Positions 1 through 8,522 of a stretch of 8,541 bases of DNA are shown one piece after another; position 1 is the first letter of the stretch, and each line of letters begins with the position of its first letter. The stretch comes from JBDSLU01 sp039916225 (GTDB lineage Bacteria > Acidobacteriota > Vicinamibacteria > Vicinamibacterales > Vicinamibacteraceae). The DNA is taken from positions 1 to 8,541 of the forward strand of contig JBDSLU010000572.1 of the NCBI GenBank assembly GCA_039916225.1, given 5' to 3'. The position numbers and the translations under genes are program-made. The notes beneath the pieces were generated by a model. The model did no database searches. It saw nothing but the letters and a program-made list of their open reading frames with translations, and was not told the origin of the DNA.

Positions 1-1484
<1,484 letters not shown>

Positions 1485-1523
1485 CTCACCGACAGGCGAC
1501 GGCCACGTCCCCGCTCCCGGCGA

Positions 1524-2291
1524 TCACGTGCGTCCGCCTTCGCCGGCTCCCGTTCCTGGCGAGCTTGGCGCGGCGGCGGCTGGCGCCGGCGGCGGCACGT
1601 AGAGGATGCGCTTGCACGATTCGCACAGCACGATCTGATCGCCGCGCCGCGCTTCCATGACCTGCATCGGCCGCACCGTCACCCGGCAGGCCTGGCACAT
1701 GCCGTCGCGGATGGCGCTGAGGGCGATGCCCCGGCGGGCCGCCGCCGTTTCCGCGAAGAGCCGGACGTATTCCGGCGTCATCTTCTGCTCGATGCTGGCG
1801 CGGCTGGCGATCAGGTCGGCGATTTCGGTTTCCAGCCGGCCGCGCTCGCTCTCGACATCGCTGCGGACGCCAGTCGCCTTGCGCTCCTCGGCCACCACCG
1901 CGGCGTCGGCCGCCTTGAGCGCGGCGGCGAGCTCGTCGGCCTGCATCATCAGCGTCAGGATCTGATCCTCGAAGGTGCGCACGCCCTCTTCGGCAGTGGC
2001 AATCTCGTGCTGCATGGTGGTGTATTCCTTGTTGGTCTTCACCCCCATCAGCTGATCCCGATACTTCGTCAGCCGGCTCTGGATGCCGCCGAGCTCCTTG
2101 TCCGCGGCGCGCCGCGAGGCCGTATTTTCGGCCGACTGCGCCGCGGCCGCCTCGCGCGCCGTCTTGGCGGCGGCGACCGCCGCATCCGCATCCGTCACGC
2201 GCGCCGGCAGGTCCGCGAGCCGGCGCTTCCGCTCGCCCGCGTCCGTCTCGAGCTGCTGGAGGCGGATCAGGTGTTCGAGGGAAGGATGCAT
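1524..2291 (-). CDS. C4-type zinc-ribbon coiled-coil protein (CT398/FlgZ-like, zf-RING_7 family)
   Basis: This 255-residue protein has a long charged Ala/Glu/Arg-rich coiled coil (about residues 5-175) followed by a zinc ribbon with C199-x2-C202 and C223-x2-C226. The block GVKTNKEYTTMQHEI (83-97) is the family signature between the helices. Known relatives are Chlamydia CT398 and Helicobacter HP0958 (FlgZ), which act as protein- or RNA-binding adaptors. A specific role cannot be assigned here. The last 23 or so residues are a Pro/Ala/Gly-rich tail probably lacking structure. The ATG at 2291 lies 16 bases after the dehydrogenase stop and has no clear Shine-Dalgarno sequence, so translation may depend on coupling. 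No terminator fits in the gap, so it could be read from the upstream operon. Function is probably general rather than tied to the metabolic genes. Confidence 0.9.
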   Translation of the reverse strand: MHPSLEHLIRLQQLETDAGERKRRLADLPARVTDADAAVAAAKTAREAAAAQSAENTASRRAADKELGGIQSRLTKYRDQLMGVKTNKEYTTMQHEIATAEEGVRTFEDQILTLMMQADELAAALKAADAAVVAEERKATGVRSDVESERGRLETEIADLIASRASIEQKMTPEYVRLFAETAAARRGIALSAIRDGMCQACRVTVRPMQVMEARRGDQIVLCESCKRILYVPPPAPAAAAPSSPGTGAGEGGRT

Positions 2292-2307
2292 GGAGCAGAC
2301 AACGGTA

Positions 2308-5300
2308 TCACGGCTCAGACTGCCGTCCGGCGGTCACGGTCAGCACCCCGTTCATCAGCCGCCAGTGGCCGGGGAAGGTGCAGACGTACGGGTAGGCGCC
2401 GGCCTGCCCGGGCGCCCGGAACTGGATGGTGATCGACTGGCCGGGTTCGAGCAGCCGCGTCGACGCCAGGATCTGCGGCAGATCGGGCACGAACTGCTGG
2501 ACCTGGCCGGCGGGGCTGCTCATGAGGGCGTCGGCCGCGACGCCGATCGCCGGCAGCGAGCCGGGCGTGCCGAGGATGAAGTTGTGCGGCATGACGTCGG
2601 TGTTGGTGAACACCAGGTCGACGAGCTGCCCGGCGCCGACGGTCAGCGCCGGCTGATCCCACTTCAACTGATCCTTCAGGACGCCGAGACGCAGCGTCAC
2701 GTCGGCCTTGGCGGTCACCGAGGGCGCCGCCAGCACCGCGTCGGCCGGCGGCGGCGTCCCCGCGGACGCCAGGTGCGCGGCCAGCTCGCCGGGACGGCTG
2801 TAGAGGGCCGCGGCGTTGGTCTGGCGCTCGACGCGGTAGCGCCACGGGCCGGCCAGCGCCGTCCGCGTCTCGCCGCTCTGCACGACCAGCGCCTCCGGCG
2901 CGCCGAGGAACCCGCCGTCGCCGCGCAGATTCTGGATGCGCACGCTGATCGTGTTGGCGCCTGGCTTCAGCACGCCGTCCGGGACCTCGAAGATCTGCGG
3001 GCTGCGGCCGGCGGTCGGGTCGACGGCCGCCGCCGCGACGCTGGTGCCGTTGACCCACACCTCGCCGATGTTGCCGATGCGTCCGAAGCGGATCGTCGCC
3101 GGCCCGCGCCGGTCGGCCGGCCAGTCGATCTGGCGGGTGAACCACACCACGCCGTCGAAGGCGGTGAGGCCGCGCGACTCCCAGCTGCCGGGGACCTCCA
3201 TCGCCTTCCAGTCGGACGCCAGCACCGCGGCCGCCGGCTGCCGCCAGTCCGGTCGGGCCCGGCCGAGCCGCAGTCCGATCGGCAGCGCGTCGATGGCGAG
3301 CTTGGCCGGATCGGCCTGGTACGACGTGAGGAACGGCGTCTTATGGCGGGCCGCAGCGATGTAGATGGCCCGGCTCAACCAGCGATCCCCGAAGTTGGTC
3401 GGATCGAGCGACGCGGCGTAGATGGCCTTGCCGGCGGCCTCGGAGGCGGGCAGCTCGGCGAGACGCAGGAACACCGCCAAGCGCGTGTGCAGATCGGCGT
3501 CGGCCAGGACCTTCGAGCCGAGGATGGCCGCGGTCGTCGCGTCCGCCGCGTCGGGCGACGCCGGCAACACCATCGCCGCGGCCTTGCGGACGCCGGCCGC
3601 CGGATGGGCGAGCGCCCGGACCGCGGCGCGCCCGGCGTCGCTGGTCGTGGTGGTGATCGCGCCCAGGCCGTGCAGCGTCCACAGCGCGTGGAACGCGGCG
3701 CCGTTGGTGCCGATGGCGTCGACCTTGGGATCGGCGGTGAGGGCGACCAGCTGCGGCACGACATCCAGCTTGCCGCGCTCGACCAGCAGCCGCTGCGCGT
3801 GCAGCCGCCACAGCATGTTGTCGCTCTTGAGCGCCGCGATCAGCCCGGCCGGATCGGCCTTCGACAGTGCCGGAACCTTGGCCGCCGCCGGGGCATCGCG
3901 GTAGACGACGCGGTAGATGCGGCCGCGCGTCTTGTCGCGCATCGACGTTTCGTAGGCGTTGCCCGGGCCGTTGCTGTGGCCGGGCGGCGTCGGGTTGTGC
4001 TGGTTGATGAAGGCGTACCAGTCGGCGACCCAGACCGCGCCGTCGGGGCCGACCTGCGCGTGCACCGGTGAGAACCATTCCTCGGCGCCAGCCATCAGGT
4101 TCCAGCCGTCGCGGGTGACGAAGCCGGCCCCCTGCGACTCCATGACGCCCTGGCCGACGATATGCGCCGTCGGCTCGGTGATGAACGCGATGCGGTTCCA
4201 GTAGCGCTGCGGGAACGATCGCGCCGTATAGAGCTGATGCCCGGCCGCGGCGGTGTAGCCGCTCCACACGTCGACCTGACGGATGTAGGGCGTCAGGAAG
4301 TGCGCGGTGTAGAACTGCGCCGCGCTCTGGTAGCCGGGGCCGCCGATCGTCCGCACGCCCGAGGTGAACTCGGGGACGGCGTCGAAGAAGCGGTTGGGGA
4401 TGGCCACGAAGAAGCTCGGATCGTTGTTGGCCGTCGAGCCGAAGACGTCGCCGGTCTCGCTGAAGCCGAGGCCCCAGGTGTTGTTGGTCGATCCGGTGAC
4501 GTATTCGAACTGCGAGCCGTCCGGCTTGTAGCGGTAGACGCCCTGGCTGAACTTCATCGCCGCGCCGTTCATCTGGCCATCGAAACCGGAGTAGCCGACG
4601 ACGCCCCAGACGAAGTTGTCGACCCCGTACTGCAGGTTGGACGGGCCGGCGTGCGTGTCCTGGATGCCCCAGCCGGTGCTGACGACCTTCTTGACGTCGG
4701 CCTTGCCGTCGCCGTTGGTGTCCTGCAGGAACAGCATGTGCGGCGCGGCGGCGACGATGACGCCGCCGTTGGCGAAGACCAGGCTCGTCGCCAGGTTCAG
4801 GTGATCGGCGAACACGGTCACCTTGTCGGCCTTGCCGTCGCCGTTGGTGTCCTCGAGGATCTTGATGCGGTCGTCGCCTTCGCCGCCGCGCAGCACGCGG
4901 TTCGGGTAGTCGACCGCCTCGATGACCCACAGCCGGCCGCGCTCGTCGAACGAGAAGGTGATCGGCTTGCCGCCGATCATCGGCTCCTGGGCGAAGAGCT
5001 CGACCTTGAATTCAGCCGGCGTCTGGATGAACTTCTGCGAGTCGGCGGCGGTCATCGGCAGCTGGTACTTCGGGGCCGGGTCGCGCTTCTCGTAGTTGGG
5101 GACGTTGAAGCCGTCGACGTACTCGACCTCGGGCATCTTCAGGCGCTGCCACGCGGCGCGGGCCTGGTCATCGACCGCCCACACGATGCCTTGCTGGACG
5201 AGCTGCAGGAAGCCGGGGTTGCCCCAGGTCCGCTCGTCGTGACCGTAGGCGGAGTAGAAGACGCGGCCCTTGCCTTGCGTCCGGACCCAGGTATACGGCT

Positions 5301-5928
5301 CGCGGCCGTCCTTGTCGACGCGCTCCATCAGCACGGTGCGATCGACCGGGTTGTGTCGCGTGTGGACGTAGGTCTCGTCCCAGGTGGAGAACGGCTTCAG
5401 GCCCTTCATCACCGGATGGTCGGGCGCGATGATCTCGGCGATGAAGTCGCCGGTGCCGTGCTTCAGGAACTGGCCGCCGATGATCGGGATGAAGCGCGGC
5501 GCCTTGGTGAACATGAACGAGGCGCAGTGGAGGGCGATGATCGCCTTGCCGCCCTCGACGAAGTCGACCAGCGCCTGTTCCTGCTCCGGCGTGATCGTCT
5601 CGTGGTTGGCGTAGATGACGAGCCCGTCGTAGTGCTTCAGCGTCGACGGGACCAGCGCCTCGGCGGGTGTCGACACGTGCGTCATCTGGATGCCGCGGCG
5701 GGCCAGCGGCGCGGCGATCAGCGGCAGGAGCTTGCCGGACGGGTGATGGTCCTTGTCGTGGCCGAGGAAGAGCAGGCGCAGCGGGCGGCCCGGCTCGGCG
5801 GCCGCGGTGGGCGCCGGCGCCGGCCGCGCGGCTTGCCCGGACGGCGTAACGGTGGCGGCGACGAGGGCCGCGGCCACGACGGTGCTGACGGCGACGAGCG
5901 ATCGGAGCGAGGCGGGAACGCGGATCAT
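2308..5928 (-). CDS. Exported ThuA - PVC-type dehydrogenase - jelly-roll - cupredoxin fusion protein
   Basis: This 1206-residue modular protein starts with a Sec-type signal (R3, R9, hydrophobic 11-27, likely cleavage near A33/A34) and an Ala/Pro linker, so it should be periplasmic. Residues about 50-255 are a ThuA (trehalose-utilisation, amidotransferase-like fold) domain, with LGHDKDHHPS (55-64) and ALHCAS (132-137). Residues about 300-675 are a PVC-type membrane-bound dehydrogenase beta-propeller, with FDERGRLWVIEAVDYPNR (327-344) and two calcium-site-like DTNGDGKAD motifs (360-368, 403-411). Residues about 690-865 are Ala/Leu-rich and possibly HEAT-like. Residues about 900-1035 resemble the jelly-roll of sialate O-acetylesterases and beta-galactosidases (EVPGSWE, IGEVWVNG, LAGPWRYRVE). 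Residues about 1070-1200 are an azurin-like cupredoxin with ligands H1115, C1183, H1188 and M1192. The only two cysteines are C135 and C1183, so the CxxCH haem site common in PVC-type proteins is absent. It probably oxidises a sugar-like substrate, but neither substrate nor reaction is known. Confidence 0.9.
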   Translation of the reverse strand: MIRVPASLRSLVAVSTVVAAALVAATVTPSGQAARPAPAPTAAAEPGRPLRLLFLGHDKDHHPSGKLLPLIAAPLARRGIQMTHVSTPAEALVPSTLKHYDGLVIYANHETITPEQEQALVDFVEGGKAIIALHCASFMFTKAPRFIPIIGGQFLKHGTGDFIAEIIAPDHPVMKGLKPFSTWDETYVHTRHNPVDRTVLMERVDKDGREPYTWVRTQGKGRVFYSAYGHDERTWGNPGFLQLVQQGIVWAVDDQARAAWQRLKMPEVEYVDGFNVPNYEKRDPAPKYQLPMTAADSQKFIQTPAEFKVELFAQEPMIGGKPITFSFDERGRLWVIEAVDYPNRVLRGGEGDDRIKILEDTNGDGKADKVTVFADHLNLATSLVFANGGVIVAAAPHMLFLQDTNGDGKADVKKVVSTGWGIQDTHAGPSNLQYGVDNFVWGVVGYSGFDGQMNGAAMKFSQGVYRYKPDGSQFEYVTGSTNNTWGLGFSETGDVFGSTANNDPSFFVAIPNRFFDAVPEFTSGVRTIGGPGYQSAAQFYTAHFLTPYIRQVDVWSGYTAAAGHQLYTARSFPQRYWNRIAFITEPTAHIVGQGVMESQGAGFVTRDGWNLMAGAEEWFSPVHAQVGPDGAVWVADWYAFINQHNPTPPGHSNGPGNAYETSMRDKTRGRIYRVVYRDAPAAAKVPALSKADPAGLIAALKSDNMLWRLHAQRLLVERGKLDVVPQLVALTADPKVDAIGTNGAAFHALWTLHGLGAITTTTSDAGRAAVRALAHPAAGVRKAAAMVLPASPDAADATTAAILGSKVLADADLHTRLAVFLRLAELPASEAAGKAIYAASLDPTNFGDRWLSRAIYIAAARHKTPFLTSYQADPAKLAIDALPIGLRLGRARPDWRQPAAAVLASDWKAMEVPGSWESRGLTAFDGVVWFTRQIDWPADRRGPATIRFGRIGNIGEVWVNGTSVAAAAVDPTAGRSPQIFEVPDGVLKPGANTISVRIQNLRGDGGFLGAPEALVVQSGETRTALAGPWRYRVERQTNAAALYSRPGELAAHLASAGTPPPADAVLAAPSVTAKADVTLRLGVLKDQLKWDQPALTVGAGQLVDLVFTNTDVMPHNFILGTPGSLPAIGVAADALMSSPAGQVQQFVPDLPQILASTRLLEPGQSITIQFRAPGQAGAYPYVCTFPGHWRLMNGVLTVTAGRQSEP
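2329..2721 (-). other. C-terminal azurin/plastocyanin-like blue-copper domain
   Basis: This segment encodes residues about 1070-1200 of the large exported protein. The type 1 copper set is complete: H1115 in VMPHNFILGTPGS, C1183 and H1188 in CTFPGH, and M1192 in WRLM. The C-x4-H-x3-M spacing equals that of azurin (CTFPGHSALM). A single-electron copper centre fused to an oxidoreductase-like propeller most simply acts as its built-in electron acceptor or shuttle, which is inference. Confidence 0.88.
4696..4853 (-). repeat. Two identical 29-base in-frame copies encoding a calcium-site motif
   Basis: Positions 4696-4724 and 4825-4853 are identical over 29 bases and lie 129 bases (43 codons) apart, in the same frame. 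Each encodes the DTNGDGKAD motif of the beta-propeller. This DxNxDGxxD pattern resembles EF-hand or dockerin calcium loops and recurs in PVC-type dehydrogenase propellers. The nucleotide identity, beyond protein similarity, suggests recent duplication or gene conversion of a blade segment, or simply strongly constrained codon use. Confidence 0.7.
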
Positions 5929-6860
5929 TTCGCGGCCTTTCTGAGAGAGCCCTTGCGGCCGGGCGTTGCGGACGCCGCCTGGGCCTGGGGCGGGGCAGCC
6001 TTGCCGGCCCTGGCCTTCGGCGCCGGCGCGCCGAGGCGCATGTTGCGGAAGCGGCGGGCCTGGGCCTCGATGCCGCTCTCGGTGGCCAGGCGCTCGATGC
6101 TCGAGGCGCCGAAGAAGCCGGCGATGCCGGTGGTGTGGGCGAGCACGTACTCGGCGTCTTCCGGCTCGGCGATCGGTCCGCCGTGGCAGAGCACGATGAT
6201 GTCGGGACGCACGGCCCGCGCCGCATCGTGCATCGCCTGGACGCGACGGGCGGATTCGTCGAGCGTCAGGGCCGTCTTGGCGCCGATCGAGCCCTTGGTC
6301 GTCAGGCCGAGGTGGGCCACCAGGACGTCGGCGCCGGCCTTGGCCATGGCCTTGGCGCTGTCGCCGTCGAAGACGTAGGGACACGTCAGCAGATCGAGCC
6401 GGCGCGCCTCGCGCACCATGTCGACCTCGAGGTCGTAGCTCATGCCCGTCTCCTCGAGGTTGGCCCGGAAGACGCCGTCGATCAGGCCGACGGTGGGGAA
6501 GTTCTGGATGCCGTCGAAGCCCATCGCCTTGAGCTCGCGCAGCAGGACCGGAATGATGCGGAACGGGTCGGTGCCGCAGACGCCGGCCAGCACCGGCGTG
6601 TCGCGCACCACCGGCAGCACTTCCCTGGCCATGTCCTGGACGATGGCGTTGGCGTCGCCGTAGGGCAGCAGCCCGGCCAGGCTGCCGCGCCCGGCCATCC
6701 GGTAGCGGCCGGAGTTGTAGATGATGATCAGGTCGACGCCACCGCGCTCGGCGAACTTGGCGGAGATGCCAGTGCCGGCGCCGGCGCCGACGATCGGCTG
6801 ATGCTTCCGTATACGTTCACGGAGGCGGGAAAGCGCGGTCTTTCGTGAAATGAAAGGCAT
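5925..6860 (-). CDS. TIM-barrel protein, 'phosphoenolpyruvate hydrolase' / Tm-1 C-terminal family
   Basis: This 311-residue protein belongs to the TIM-barrel family annotated as PEP hydrolase-like, which corresponds to the C-terminal half of plant Tm-1. Family-typical blocks are GAGAGTGISAKFAERGG (25-41), IIYNSGRYRMAGRGSLAGL (46-64), LAGVCGTDPFR (91-101), GIQNFPTVGLIDG (117-129), VAHLGLTTKGSIGAK (181-195), LCHGGPI (224-230) and GFFGASSIERL (248-258). These motifs are the expected phosphate- and active-site loops of the barrel, but the PEP hydrolase name rests on weak biochemical support and the true substrate is unknown. Residues about 277-311 form an Ala/Pro/Lys-rich, probably disordered, basic tail beyond the family core. 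The ATG at 6860 follows the upstream stop by 2 bases and has a partial ribosome site (GGAAC, 8 bases upstream). Its TGA overlaps the next ATG in an ATGA junction. It probably works with the UPF0261 protein on the same substrate. Confidence 0.92.
   Translation of the reverse strand: MPFISRKTALSRLRERIRKHQPIVGAGAGTGISAKFAERGGVDLIIIYNSGRYRMAGRGSLAGLLPYGDANAIVQDMAREVLPVVRDTPVLAGVCGTDPFRIIPVLLRELKAMGFDGIQNFPTVGLIDGVFRANLEETGMSYDLEVDMVREARRLDLLTCPYVFDGDSAKAMAKAGADVLVAHLGLTTKGSIGAKTALTLDESARRVQAMHDAARAVRPDIIVLCHGGPIAEPEDAEYVLAHTTGIAGFFGASSIERLATESGIEAQARRFRNMRLGAPAPKARAGKAAPPQAQAASATPGRKGSLRKAAK
5936..5942 (-). promoter_or_regulatory. Ribosome binding site for the ThuA/dehydrogenase gene
   Basis: Read on the minus strand this is AGAAAGG, ending 7 bases before the ATG at 5928. 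It is the best Shine-Dalgarno match in the window and lies inside the end of the TIM-barrel gene. It supports 5928 as the start, together with the signal peptide that begins there and the ATGA overlap (5925-5928) with the preceding stop. Confidence 0.6.
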
Positions 6861-6862
6861 CG

Positions 6863-8095
6863 TCAGACGTTCCGGGATCGGGTCGCGGGGGGGAGCGCCG
6901 CCAGCATCTCGTGCACGAGCGTCGCGGCGAACACAGGGTCGTTGATGTGGGCGTCGACGTCGACGACGCGCACGTTCGGACCGACGCTGGCGCGCAGCGT
7001 CTCGAACAGCGCGCGATCGGCGTCGGGATCGGCGAAGGGCTGGCCGGGTGCGTCGATCATGCTGACGCCGCCGAGTGGCAGCACCAGCGTCACCGGTGCG
7101 GTGGCGCGATTGAGCTGGGCCGCCAGACGCCGCGCGATCTCGCGGCACTCGGCGGCGCTGGTGCGCATCAGCGTCACCGACGGCGTGTGCCGGTAGAAGG
7201 TCCGGTCGGCGAACGCCGCCGGCACCGTCTCCATGCCGTGGAAGTTGACCATGTCGAGGGCGCCGACCGAGACCACCTGCGGGATCGATCGCCGGGCCGC
7301 GGCCCCGTGACGATCCGGCCCGGCGCTCAGCACGCCGCCGACCACCTCGTCGCACCATTCGGTGGTCGTCACGTCGAGCACGCCCTGGATGAAGCCGCTG
7401 TCGACCAGCGCTTCCATCGCCCGGCCGCCGGTGCCGGTGGCGTGGAAGACCAGGACGTCGTAGCCGGCGGCTTCGAGCTGCTGCCGGGCGGCGGTCACGC
7501 ACGGCGTGGTGACACCGAACATCGTGGCGGCGAGCAGCGGGCGCGGCGGCTCGTCGTGTTCGATGGGCGCCTGATCGACCATGCCGGCGATGGCGCCGGC
7601 GGCGTTGGCGAGAATCCGGCGTGACAGCGGGTTGAGGCCGGCGATGTCGATGACCGACGGCATCAGCGTGATGTCGGTCACGTCGACGTACTGCGCCGTC
7701 TGGCCCGAGGCGAGCGTCGACACCATCAGGCGCGGCACGCCGATCGGCAGCGTCCGCATCGCCGCGGTGATCATCGCGGTGCCGCCGCCCCCGCCGAGAC
7801 CGAGGACGCCGTCGATGCGGCCGGCCTGGTGCAGGGCCGGGACCAGCGCGCTGGCGCCGCGCAGCATGGCGTCGATGGCCGGGCCGCGATCGCGGGCGGC
7901 GCGCAGCGCCGCGAGGTCGGCGCCGCCGGCGCGGGCGACGTCCGCCGCGGTGATGTCCGGCGCGAACGGCGGCTCGCCGAGGACGCCGAGGTCCATCACC
8001 AGCACGTCGACGCCGCGCTGGCGCAGGCGTTCGCCGACGTAGGCGTATTCCGCGCCTTTGGTGTCGAGCGTCCCGACCAGGAGTACCGTCGGCAT
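6863..8095 (-). CDS. Tm-1-like ATP-binding protein (UPF0261 family)
   Basis: This 410-residue cytoplasmic protein matches the UPF0261 family, equivalent to the N-terminal half of tomato Tm-1, the inhibitor of tobamovirus replication. The family hallmark GTLDTKG is at residues 8-14. A glycine-rich loop, GLGGGGGTAMIT (99-110), is a likely nucleotide- or phosphate-binding element. Other conserved-looking blocks are STLASGQTAQYVDVTDI (126-142), FHATGTGGRAMEALV (218-231) and VLPLGGVSMIDAPGQPF (338-354). Length agrees with the family's roughly 400 residues. ATP binding is known for the plant protein, but the bacterial reaction is not established. I start at 8095 (MPTVLLVGTLDTKG) rather than the in-frame ATG at 8143, because the longer form adds a Pro/Arg-rich stretch unlike the family and overlaps the cupin by 44 bases. 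The stop is 2 bases before the TIM-barrel gene, implying coupled translation of likely partners. Confidence 0.92.
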   Translation of the reverse strand: MPTVLLVGTLDTKGAEYAYVGERLRQRGVDVLVMDLGVLGEPPFAPDITAADVARAGGADLAALRAARDRGPAIDAMLRGASALVPALHQAGRIDGVLGLGGGGGTAMITAAMRTLPIGVPRLMVSTLASGQTAQYVDVTDITLMPSVIDIAGLNPLSRRILANAAGAIAGMVDQAPIEHDEPPRPLLAATMFGVTTPCVTAARQQLEAAGYDVLVFHATGTGGRAMEALVDSGFIQGVLDVTTTEWCDEVVGGVLSAGPDRHGAAARRSIPQVVSVGALDMVNFHGMETVPAAFADRTFYRHTPSVTLMRTSAAECREIARRLAAQLNRATAPVTLVLPLGGVSMIDAPGQPFADPDADRALFETLRASVGPNVRVVDVDAHINDPVFAATLVHEMLAALPPATRSRNV

Positions 8096-8099
8096 GCGG

Positions 8100-8522
8100 T
8101 CAGGGTCCGGTGGCGGCACGCAGCGTCGCCCAGGGGGCTTCACCGGAGACGTCGACGAGGGCCGGGCCCTCGAACACCGCCGGCGAGAGGATGGCCAGGA
8201 ACACGAGATCGCCGTCGCCGGCGTTATAGGTCCCGTGCACGACGTCGGCCGGGATATGGGCGACCTCGCCCGGGCCGAGCAGCCGCGCCTCGCGATCGAC
8301 CCATTGCTCGGCCCGCCCCGAGACGACGTAGATGATTTCCTCCATCGCCGGATGGCGGTGGAAGGCGTGGCCCTTGCCGGGCGGCATCGTGACGCGGACC
8401 AGCATCAGCCGTTCGGCGGCGGTCAGGCCGGCGCGCGACAGCCAGTCGTGTGGGCCCCACGGCGAGGGCTCGACGACCGCGTCGGCGGCCGTCACGAAGC
8501 GCAACGGATCGCTCGTCGACAT
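8100..8522 (-). CDS. Small single-domain cupin protein
   Basis: This 140-residue protein is a single-domain cupin of about the usual size. Cupin motif 1 is visible as GHAFHRHPAMEE, with H55, H57 and E61 or E62 as metal ligands. Motif 2 is GPGEVAHIPADVVHG, with H96 completing a typical 3-His/1-Glu site, so a metal is probably bound. There is no signal peptide, so it should act in the cytoplasm. Such cupins may be isomerases, dioxygenases, sugar-binding proteins or sensors, and the sequence does not decide between them. The ATG at 8522 is the first usable start: an in-frame TGA lies five codons upstream (8538-8540), and there is no obvious Shine-Dalgarno sequence. Its stop is only 4 bases before the next gene, which suggests co-transcription. 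It may process or sense the small molecule handled by the Tm-1-like pair downstream, but that is inference from position only. Confidence 0.88.
   Translation of the reverse strand: MSTSDPLRFVTAADAVVEPSPWGPHDWLSRAGLTAAERLMLVRVTMPPGKGHAFHRHPAMEEIIYVVSGRAEQWVDREARLLGPGEVAHIPADVVHGTYNAGDGDLVFLAILSPAVFEGPALVDVSGEAPWATLRAATGP

Noticed and set aside
1485..1526. The zinc-ribbon and kinase genes share one frame, separated by a TGA and 13 sense codons, suggesting possible readthrough or a broken fusion.
   Set aside because: Sharing a frame happens by chance one time in three, both proteins are complete at this junction, and no readthrough or selenocysteine signal is apparent.
4162..6378. Long plus-strand open frame (about 740 codons) opposite the ThuA/dehydrogenase and TIM-barrel genes, and a similar one at 2083-4071.
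   Set aside because: They run across boundaries of real minus-strand genes, show low-complexity composition and have no recognisable motifs. They are shadows of GC-rich coding sequence.
5929..6384. A 152-residue N-terminal extension of the ThuA/dehydrogenase protein from an in-frame ATG at 6384.
   Set aside because: It would lie out of frame across the TIM-barrel gene, is Arg/Gly-rich, and would bury the signal peptide that begins at 5928 after a good ribosome site.
8096..8143. A 16-residue extension of the UPF0261 protein from an ATG at 8143.
   Set aside because: The added residues are Pro/Arg-rich, precede the family's natural N-terminus (VLLVGTLDTKG) and overlap the cupin gene.
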